A stretch of DNA of 41,666 nt. It comes from Candidatus Azobacteroides sp. Its GTDB lineage: Bacteria > Bacteroidota > Bacteroidia > Bacteroidales > WRGA01. The notes under the pieces were generated by a model. It made no database searches, had not been told where the DNA came from, and saw only the letters and a list, made by a program, of their open reading frames with translations. A program made the position numbers and the translations under genes. The DNA is taken from positions 1 through 41,666 of the forward strand of contig JAJQEC010000129.1 of NCBI GenBank assembly GCA_021201815.1, given 5' to 3'. Shown piece by piece: positions 34,514 to 41,666 of this stretch. The stretch's first letter is position 1; each line of letters opens with the position of its first letter.

Positions 34514-35752
34514 TTATTGTTTTGCTTTATAATACAAAGTTCCGGAGTTTTCAGGCTGAAACAGGATATTGGCACATTCCTTCACGGCTTCGGCACTTAC
34601 TCTTCTGTATAAAGAGGTTTGTTTATTTATATCTTCCGCATTTCCCAACAGTTCGAAAAAAGCAAGATTGGTTGCTCGGTTTAAATAATTTATATTTCCG
34701 AAAACATCATTGCTTTCATATTTATTCTTCACTTTCTCCAATTCCATTTCAGGAATTATTTCTTCCTTCAGCACTGTAAGTTCTTCCTGAAGAAATCTGT
34801 CTGCATCTTCCAGCGAAATTCCTTTTGCCGGTTTTCCTGTCACGTAAAATAAACCGGGCTCTATATCTCCCGATACATAAGCATTTACTTCGGAAAATAG
34901 CTTTTTTTCCATGACCAGATGGTGGTACAATCTGGAAGAGCGGCCATTGCAAAGGATATCGGATATCAGATCACAGATATAGAAATCCGGTATGTTCCTT
35001 GCCGGCATTTTGTAAACTTTGTAGATGGCATCTAACGGTACTTCTCTTTCGACTTCCATGAAACGTACCTCTTTTTGTACCGGTTCTTCTGGTAAGTTTC
35101 TCCTGACTATTTCTTTGTAAGGAATAGGAGCAAACCACTTTTCTGCCAGTTCTTTTACCTGTTCGAATTCAATGTTTCCGGAAAGAGATAAAATTGCATT
35201 ATTCGGGGCATAATGAGTAAAAAAGAAGTTCTTAATATCTTCTAATGTGACATTTTCTATGTGAGAAATTTCTTTTCCGATCGTAGTCCATTGATAGGGA
35301 TGGACTTTATATGCCATGCTTTTTATCAATGCAGACACATCTCCATAAGGCTGATTCAGATTTCTCTGCTTGAATTCTTCTATTACTACCTGTTTCTGTA
35401 CATCCAGACTATGTTGGGAAAAAGCCAGACTCAGCATCCGGTCGGATTCCAGCCAGAAGCCTGTTTCAATATTCTGACAGGGGATTGTCAGATAATAATT
35501 GGTAATATCTGCATTTGTCCACGCATTGTTTTCGCCACCTGCATTTTGCAATGGAGAATCATAATCCGGGATGTGAAGTGAACCGCCAAACATAAGGTGT
35601 TCAAATAAATGAGCCAATCCTGTCTGGTCAGGATGTTCGTCTTTTGATCCTACGTCGTATAAAATATTCATGGCTATCATTTGGGTAGCCATATCTTTAT
35701 TGTGCACGATCTTTAACCCGTTTTCTAATGTATGGCGGTTGACTTCTACCAT
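34514..35752 (-). CDS. M16-family zinc metallopeptidase
   Basis: A 412-residue single-unit M16 (pitrilysin/insulinase) peptidase without a signal peptide. The inverted zinc motif HLFEH is at residues 48-52 within TGLAHLFEHLMFGGS, and the third ligand is most likely Glu125 or Glu126 in QVVIEEFKQR. NNAWTNADITNYYLT is the substrate-edge segment. The C-terminal M16 domain is present (VEREVPLDAIYKVYKMPARN, then FLQEELTVLKEEI). It probably degrades short peptides as a dimer. A -7-like TTACTTTG with one mismatch lies about 55 bases upstream. Confidence 0.92.
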   Translation of the reverse strand: MVEVNRHTLENGLKIVHNKDMATQMIAMNILYDVGSKDEHPDQTGLAHLFEHLMFGGSLHIPDYDSPLQNAGGENNAWTNADITNYYLTIPCQNIETGFWLESDRMLSLAFSQHSLDVQKQVVIEEFKQRNLNQPYGDVSALIKSMAYKVHPYQWTTIGKEISHIENVTLEDIKNFFFTHYAPNNAILSLSGNIEFEQVKELAEKWFAPIPYKEIVRRNLPEEPVQKEVRFMEVEREVPLDAIYKVYKMPARNIPDFYICDLISDILCNGRSSRLYHHLVMEKKLFSEVNAYVSGDIEPGLFYVTGKPAKGISLEDADRFLQEELTVLKEEIIPEMELEKVKNKYESNDVFGNINYLNRATNLAFFELLGNAEDINKQTSLYRRVSAEAVKECANILFQPENSGTLYYKAKQ

Positions 35753-35846
35753 TTTATATGAAAATAAAAATTATAGTGGTTTAAAGTAATAATAAATCAA
35801 CAGAACAAAGTAAATTCCAGGATAAACTTTCTCTTCTTCTTTTTGA

Positions 35847-36662
35847 TTATTTTTGTAATACAGACATTTTCATTGTTACCGGTTCTTTTGGTCTGTCACC
35901 CGGATTTGTCTCAACAGACTGAATTTTTTCTACGACATCTAATCCTTCTATCACTTCTCCGAATACGGTATAATCATTATCTAAATGCGGAGTTCCTCCC
36001 AGGTTTTTATAGGCTTCCCGTTGCTCAGGGGTAAATTTTACTACTTCCGGATTTACTTTACTTTCTGTAATTCGGATTAATTCCTGTTGTAATTTATTAA
36101 GTCCTTCCTGATCCTGTGCAGCATATAATGCCTGAATTTCTTCCTGTCTTTCTTTTGCCAGTTCGTTGAAGACTTTTTGCATTTCTTTATTGATAAGATT
36201 CTGTTCGAAATCATCCAGTTGAGCATCCGTATATCTTGTCCCCCAGACAATGTAGAACTGGGAACCGGAAGAGTTTTTTTCAGGATTTACCTGATCTCCC
36301 TGCCGTGCAGCGGAAAGTGCTCCTCTTTTATGAAAATAGAGTGGATAAACAAATTCAGCAGGAATTGTATATCCGGGACCTCCTGCTCCTAATTGTGCTC
36401 CATCCGGAGCATTTTTAGATTCCGGGTCTCCTCCCTGTACCATAAAGTTTTTAATTACCCTGTGAAATTGTAATTCGTTATAAAATCCTTCTTCCACTAA
36501 TTTTACGAAATTGTCACGATGTAAAGGAGTTTCATCGTATAATTTTACTTTGATATCTCCCAGTGAAGTTTGAATGAGGATAAAAGTGCCTTTCTGGTCT
36601 TCCGCTTTTCCTGAATTTACCATAATAAATATAAGTATAAATGTAAAGAATATTTTTTTCAT
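35847..36662 (-). CDS. Peptidyl-prolyl cis-trans isomerase, cyclophilin type, exported
   Basis: A 271-residue cyclophilin with a signal peptide (MKKIFFTFILIFIMVNSGKA). It speeds proline isomerisation during folding of periplasmic or outer membrane proteins. Core motifs are TSLGDIKVKLYDETPLHRDN, FHRVIKNFMVQGGDPES and SSGSQFYIVWG, then DYTVFGEVIEGLDVVEKIQS. Between the SQFYIV strand and DYTVFGEV lies a charged, helical insert of about 75 residues (KEMQKVFNELAKERQEEIQA) that is absent from short cyclophilins but common in this phylum. It stands alone, divergent from nothing, and shares no clear operon with gapA. Confidence 0.93.
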   Translation of the reverse strand: MKKIFFTFILIFIMVNSGKAEDQKGTFILIQTSLGDIKVKLYDETPLHRDNFVKLVEEGFYNELQFHRVIKNFMVQGGDPESKNAPDGAQLGAGGPGYTIPAEFVYPLYFHKRGALSAARQGDQVNPEKNSSGSQFYIVWGTRYTDAQLDDFEQNLINKEMQKVFNELAKERQEEIQALYAAQDQEGLNKLQQELIRITESKVNPEVVKFTPEQREAYKNLGGTPHLDNDYTVFGEVIEGLDVVEKIQSVETNPGDRPKEPVTMKMSVLQK

Positions 36663-36739
36663 GATTCCGGTTTTGTTATCGAATCATATTGAATGAGAAT
36701 GACTAATTTACAGACGAAAATAATAATTAATTCCATAAA

Positions 36740-36773
36740 AGAAAAGCTGCCTAAATAAAAAAATCAGGCAGCT
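36740..36773 (-). terminator. Terminator of gapA
   Basis: 8-bp stem AGCTGCCT (36745-36752) with 36766-36773; on the minus strand the T-tract TTTTCTTTT follows. It lies about 30 bases after the gapA stop. Confidence 0.75.
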
Positions 36774-36801
36774 CCTTTTTATGAAAATCCAATTCGGAAT
36801 T

Positions 36802-37803
<1,002 letters not shown>

Positions 37804-37837
37804 CTAAGAATTTATATGGTTTCTATCAAAAAACGCA

Positions 37838-37845
37838 CAAAGGTA
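37838..37845 (-). promoter_or_regulatory. gapA promoter -7 element
   Basis: TACCTTTG on the minus strand, a full match to TAnnTTTG, about 40 bases before the gapA start codon. The -33 region is A/T-rich with no clear TTTG. Confidence 0.6.
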
Positions 37846-37980
37846 CATTTTTTCTATTTTATATTCATGAGTTTTTTGAAAAAAATACTGCTAAATAACC
37901 ATTCAAAAAATAGTGTTTTGTTAAAAAAATAAATAGTTACCGATATGTTATTTTGTGATTAAGAAATTGTTTTTAGAGAA

Positions 37981-38016
37981 ACTAAAAAACCAGACAAATT
38001 TGTCTGGTTTTTTAGT
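37981..38016. terminator. Bidirectional terminator of the lpx operon
   Basis: A 36-base perfect palindrome with an A-run on the left and a T-run on the right, so it works on both strands. It lies two bases after the lpxA stop codon. Confidence 0.85.
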
Positions 38017-38018
38017 TT

Positions 38019-38810
38019 TTAATCGTTGTTTTTTTCTTTGTATCCTCTTAAAATTCCTCTTTCGGAGTTTTTTATAAAAGAGATGATCACTTCTCTTTCC
38101 GGAGTGTCCGGTAATTCTTCTTCTACTCTTTTTAAGGCATCCGTATTATTTAAGCCGGATTGATAGATAATACGATATGCATTATGGATCAATTCGATTT
38201 GTACCGGAGAAAAGCCTCTTCTGCGTAATCCTATAATGTTTAATCCGGCGTAAGTTGCCGGCTCCCTTCCGGCAATTACATAAGGTGGGATATCTTTTGA
38301 GAGGCGGCTTCCCCCCTGTACCATCGCATGTTCACCGATTCTGCAGAACTGATGAACGAGTACTCCTCCGGCTAAAATAGCCCAGTCCGCTACTTTTACT
38401 TCACCAGCCAGTTGAGTGGCATTTCCCAGAATAATATTATTTTCTAATACACAATCATGGGCAATGTGCGAATAAGCCATGATGAGACAGTTTTCTCCTA
38501 TTTTGGTAGTTCCTTTGGAAGCCGTGCCCCGGTGAATGGTTACACATTCCCTTATGATGCTGTTATTTCCGATTTCAATTATTGTATCTTCTCCTTTGAA
38601 TTTTAAATCCTGGGGAATTGCTGAAAGAATAGCTCCGGGATAAACCTGGCAGTTTTTACCTATACGTGCACCTTCGAAGATAGTTACATTAGAAAAAATC
38701 CGGGTTCCTTTTCCTATTTCCACATTCTTATCAATAGTAACAAAAGGACCTATCTCTACATTTTTCCCAATTTTTGCTTTCGGGTGTATACTCGTTAAAG
38801 GATGTATCAT
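38019..38810 (-). CDS. lpxA: UDP-N-acetylglucosamine acyltransferase
   Basis: A 263-residue enzyme that starts lipid A synthesis by adding a 3-hydroxyacyl chain from ACP to UDP-GlcNAc. It is a left-handed beta-helix of hexapeptide repeats (PKAKIGKNVEIGPFVTIDKN). The active-site segment YSHIAHDC has the conserved His pair (115 and 118). The C-terminal helical part (FSPVQIELIHNAYRIIYQSG) is typical. It is the last gene of the lpxD, lpxC-fabZ, lpxA operon, 19 bases after lpxC-fabZ. A terminator follows at once. Confidence 0.97.
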   Translation of the reverse strand: MIHPLTSIHPKAKIGKNVEIGPFVTIDKNVEIGKGTRIFSNVTIFEGARIGKNCQVYPGAILSAIPQDLKFKGEDTIIEIGNNSIIRECVTIHRGTASKGTTKIGENCLIMAYSHIAHDCVLENNIILGNATQLAGEVKVADWAILAGGVLVHQFCRIGEHAMVQGGSRLSKDIPPYVIAGREPATYAGLNIIGLRRRGFSPVQIELIHNAYRIIYQSGLNNTDALKRVEEELPDTPEREVIISFIKNSERGILRGYKEKNND

Positions 38811-38829
38811 ATGCAGCTATTATGGAATA

Positions 38830-40215
38830 TTATTTATTTTTAATTATTTGTGCCATGAATTCAGCTTCCACGACTACTTTTTCTCCGACAAAACCATAGC
38901 CTTTCATATTTGCAATTCCTCTTCTTATATCCGTGAGGAATTGTACTCTGAAGATGATTGTATCACCAGGAACTACTTTTTGGCGGAATTTAACATTGTC
39001 TATTTTCATAAAATAGGTAGAATAGCGGTGGGGTTCTTCAACAGTTGACAATACTAGCAAACCACTTGCCTGTGCCATAGCCTCTACCATTAATACGCCG
39101 GGCATCACCGGTTCTTCAGGAAAGTGACCCATAAAGAATGGTTCATTGATACTAACATTCTTTACTCCTACAATATGTTTTGCACCCATTTCAATTATTT
39201 TATCTATCAATAAAAACGGGTATCTGTGAGGAAGTAATTCTTTTATTCTGTTGATATCAATGACCGGTTCTTCTCCGGGACGGTAAACCGGAGCCTGAAC
39301 CTCATGGATCTTTATTTCTTTTCTGACTAGCCGTGCAAACTGGTTATTTATTTTGTGTCCCGGTCTGGTGGCAATAATTCTTCCTTTTAGAGGTTTTCCT
39401 ATAAGAGCCATATCGCCTATAATATCTAATAACTTATGCCGGGCTGGTTCGTTGGGATATACCAATGGTTTGTTATTTAAATATCCTAATTTGTCTATGG
39501 AAAGAGGCGAGATGCCTGCTAGTTCAGTAATTCTGTTCAATTCTTCCTGAGGGATTTTTTCATCATAAATAACAATAGCATTGTCCAAGTCACCTCCTTT
39601 AATAAGATTTGCTTTCATTAGGCCTTCTATTTCTTTTACGAAAACAAACGTCCGGGAAGAAGCAATTTCCTGTTCAAAGTCAGAAAGATCTTCCAGTGTT
39701 GCATATTGATTAGGAAGGATGCATGAGTCAAAAGAAATAAGCACGTTTAAATTGAACTTATCATCCGGAAGGATAATAAGAGAAGCACCGGTTGCTTCAT
39801 CTTTTACTTCTATTTTTTCTTTTATTATAAAATAATCTTTAGACGCATTTTGTTCTTCAGTTCCGACTTTTCTGATCGCTTCAGAATAAAATACGGCACT
39901 TCCATCGAGAATAGGAAATTCCGGGGCGTCTACTTCTATGAGGCAATTATCGATTTCCGCAGCATACAGAGCCGCCATGGCATGTTCAATGGTACTGATT
40001 TGCACATCATTTTTTGCCACAACAGTTCCTCTTTGGGTAGATTTTACATTCTCAGCAACAGCATCTACCACAGGAGCGTTTTGTAAATCTATTCTTTTTA
40101 TTTTGTATCCGTGATTTTCGGGAGCAGGATGGAAAGTTACTTTAATATTTAATCCGGTGTGTAATCCTTTTCCACTTAAAGAGAAACTTTCTTTTAAAGT
40201 CTTTTGTTTTGTCAT
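38830..40215 (-). CDS. lpxC-fabZ: Bifunctional LpxC deacetylase/FabZ dehydratase
   Basis: A 461-residue fusion characteristic of Bacteroidota. The N-terminal 300 residues are LpxC, the zinc enzyme that deacetylates UDP-3-O-acyl-GlcNAc, the committed step of lipid A synthesis. Zinc ligands are His78 in STIEHAMAAL and the His/Asp pair in RHKLLDIIGD; a catalytic His is in RPGHKINNQF. The C-terminal 145 residues are FabZ, the 3-hydroxyacyl-ACP dehydratase: LLPHRYPFLLIDKI and FFMGHFPEEPVMPGVLMVEA hold the catalytic His and Glu. Coupling both balances 3-hydroxyacyl-ACP use. It lies 21 bases after lpxD. Confidence 0.97.
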   Translation of the reverse strand: MTKQKTLKESFSLSGKGLHTGLNIKVTFHPAPENHGYKIKRIDLQNAPVVDAVAENVKSTQRGTVVAKNDVQISTIEHAMAALYAAEIDNCLIEVDAPEFPILDGSAVFYSEAIRKVGTEEQNASKDYFIIKEKIEVKDEATGASLIILPDDKFNLNVLISFDSCILPNQYATLEDLSDFEQEIASSRTFVFVKEIEGLMKANLIKGGDLDNAIVIYDEKIPQEELNRITELAGISPLSIDKLGYLNNKPLVYPNEPARHKLLDIIGDMALIGKPLKGRIIATRPGHKINNQFARLVRKEIKIHEVQAPVYRPGEEPVIDINRIKELLPHRYPFLLIDKIIEMGAKHIVGVKNVSINEPFFMGHFPEEPVMPGVLMVEAMAQASGLLVLSTVEEPHRYSTYFMKIDNVKFRQKVVPGDTIIFRVQFLTDIRRGIANMKGYGFVGEKVVVEAEFMAQIIKNK

Positions 40216-40236
40216 AATAATGGCAAAAATTAAATA

Positions 40237-41271
40237 TTATTTTTCCTGATTTTTTAGTTTTTCAATTTCCTTTTTTAGCAAAGTAACATCTCTTTGTAAA
40301 TCCGGCAGGTTTTTAAAAACAGCAGAGGATTTAGCAAAATCTCTTACATTGATGGCAGGTGCTCCTAATAAAACAGAGTTCGGTTTTACGGAATTCGGTA
40401 TGCCAGCTTGGGCACCTAATTGCGCATTATCGCCTATCCTGATATGCCCGGCTACTCCTACTTGTCCTCCCAATGAACAATGTTTTCCTATTTTGCTGGA
40501 ACCAGCAATACCAACCTGAGCTGCCATGACCGTATTTTCCCCGACTTCTACATTATGGGCTATATGAACCAGATTGTCAAGTTTCACCCCTGCTTCTATA
40601 CGGGTCTTTCCAAAAGTCGCTCTATCAATTGTTACATTTGCTCCGATTTCCACATCATCGGCAATTTCTACAATTCCGATTTGAGGAATTTTATTATATT
40701 TTTCTCCTTCCGGGGCAAAACCAAACCCATCCGAGCCAATAACTGCTCCTGCATGAATGATGCAATTATTCCCGATGCTGGCATGATATACTTTTACTCC
40801 GGGATATAAAATACAGTTATTCCCGATAGTTACATTTTCTCCGATATATACTTGCGGGTAGATCTGACAGTTATTCCCGATAGTTACATTTTCTCCGATA
40901 TAGGTAAAAGCTCCGATATAGATATCCGATGGGATTTTTGCGGTTTCTTGTATGTATACCGGATTTTCTATTCCTTTTTTTGATTTTTTTGATTTCTCTA
41001 CTAACCCTAAAAGCATTGCAAGAGAAGCATAGGCATCATCTACCCGGATAAATGTGGGTTTCAAAGATTCGCTTATTTCAAAATCTTTGTTTATTAAAAC
41101 AATATCTGCTTTTGTTTCCTGAAGATACGGGGTATATTTTTTATTAGATAAAAAAGTAAGCGTACCGGGAATTGCTTCTTCTATTTTTGCAAAACTGGAG
41201 ACTTTCACATGAGGATTTCCTATTACCTCTCCATTTAAAAAATCTGCTATTTGTAGGGCAGAAAATTCCAT
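40237..41271 (-). CDS. lpxD: UDP-3-O-(3-hydroxyacyl)glucosamine N-acyltransferase
   Basis: A 344-residue enzyme that adds the second acyl chain in lipid A synthesis. The N-terminal uridine-binding domain ([20 protein letters not shown]) precedes a long left-handed beta-helix. The active-site region is [20 protein letters not shown] and [20 protein letters not shown], with the conserved His pair. A C-terminal helix follows ([18 protein letters not shown]). Two helix coils are nearly identical ([12 protein letters not shown] twice). First gene of the lpx operon on this strand. Confidence 0.97.
   Translation of the reverse strand: MEFSALQIADFLNGEVIGNPHVKVSSFAKIEEAIPGTLTFLSNKKYTPYLQETKADIVLINKDFEISESLKPTFIRVDDAYASLAMLLGLVEKSKKSKKGIENPVYIQETAKIPSDIYIGAFTYIGENVTIGNNCQIYPQVYIGENVTIGNNCILYPGVKVYHASIGNNCIIHAGAVIGSDGFGFAPEGEKYNKIPQIGIVEIADDVEIGANVTIDRATFGKTRIEAGVKLDNLVHIAHNVEVGENTVMAAQVGIAGSSKIGKHCSLGGQVGVAGHIRIGDNAQLGAQAGIPNSVKPNSVLLGAPAINVRDFAKSSAVFKNLPDLQRDVTLLKKEIEKLKNQEK
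40814..40902 (-). repeat. 35-base exact repeat within lpxD, one beta-helix coil apart
   Basis: Bases 40814-40848 and 40868-40902 are identical. The offset is 54 bases, 18 codons, which is exactly one coil of a left-handed beta-helix. It encodes [12 protein letters not shown] in both copies. Confidence 0.85.
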
Positions 41272-41666
41272 TCCATTAATGTTATAAATACAAAGAATAA
41301 CGAGAGCTTTTTATTATAAAATGCTATAATCGTGCAAAGAACGTAATTTTTTTTTAAAAAAAGATCATTTTTTGCGCTTTTATGCATGTAAGCTCAAAAC
41401 TTTAACTAATCAAAAACGGTATTATTATTTTTTATTCATGGAAATAATACCTATAAAGTCTTGAAAAGCATTGTTTACTTTTATTAAGATAATAGAAGAA
41501 TAATCTTTAGTAGAAGGAACACGTAGAGAGCAGGTCTATATTTTGTTATTTTAAAATACGATTAATCTGTTTTTTATGTGAATAAAAGGTTTTTTTCATT
41601 TTTCTTTTATTATTGAGATTTATAAATTAGGAATAGTTTTATTGAATAAGAATATATTTTAATTTA
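41272..41666. other. Gene-free AT-rich end of the window, upstream of lpxD
   Basis: No ORF here looks real, and no gene enters from the right edge in any frame that I can support. On the minus strand GTTCTTTGC (near 41334-41342) is a weak -7-like match that could serve the lpx operon. No terminator or RNA gene is visible. Confidence 0.45.

Noticed and set aside
35805..35812. M16 peptidase promoter (TTACTTTG on the minus strand)
   Set aside because: It has one mismatch to TAnnTTTG and no -33 element at the right distance; too weak to list as a feature.

Overview
This AT-rich window comes from a member of the Bacteroidota, most likely order Bacteroidales. The evidence is a fused lpxC-fabZ gene, Bacteroidota-type promoters (TTTG, about 20 bases, then TAnnTTTG), an HU-related Bacteroidales histone-like protein, a DUF4105/Lnb protein, and a protein with a type IX secretion (T9SS) C-terminal signal. 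The T9SS signal argues against Bacteroides itself and for a T9SS-bearing lineage. I cannot name the genus.

Left part (1-4530): a structured leader and an HU-like gene, a strong terminator, a 21-base tandem array that can fold into hairpins, then bcp (peroxiredoxin), aroK (shikimate kinase) and an alanine dehydrogenase gene broken by a one-base frameshift. Next (4866-7046) is a two-gene unit for secreted proteins: a fiber-like exported protein with GIGT repeats and a T9SS-sorted protein. It is bracketed by two copies of the alanine dehydrogenase 3' end, one of them a relic at 7268-7350.

Accessory centre (7606-18735): two same-length GIN-domain (DUF2807) lipoproteins flank a 5'-truncated relic of a transglutaminase-like lipoprotein, an intact paralogue of it, a decayed radical SAM/SPASM peptide maturase (first cluster Cys lost, in-frame stop, internal deletion), and a MacB/LolCDE-type ABC transporter whose first permease has an in-frame TAG. 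A TolC-like outer membrane protein and a HlyD/MacA-like adaptor follow. I infer a decaying locus for making and exporting a modified peptide; it is the most unusual part of the window. A complete RND efflux operon (adaptor, pump, TolC; 19167-24654) comes next.

Right part (24848-41271): mostly conserved housekeeping genes on the minus strand: mutS, recA and ruvB (DNA repair), a DUF418 membrane protein, a DUF4105/Lnb protein, an M16 peptidase, a cyclophilin, gapA, and the lipid A genes lpxD, lpxC-fabZ and lpxA in one operon. A plus-strand pair (MBL-fold hydrolase and VOC protein) sits between ruvB and DUF418. The last 395 bases hold no gene that I can see. I see no tRNA, rRNA, CRISPR array or intact insertion sequence.
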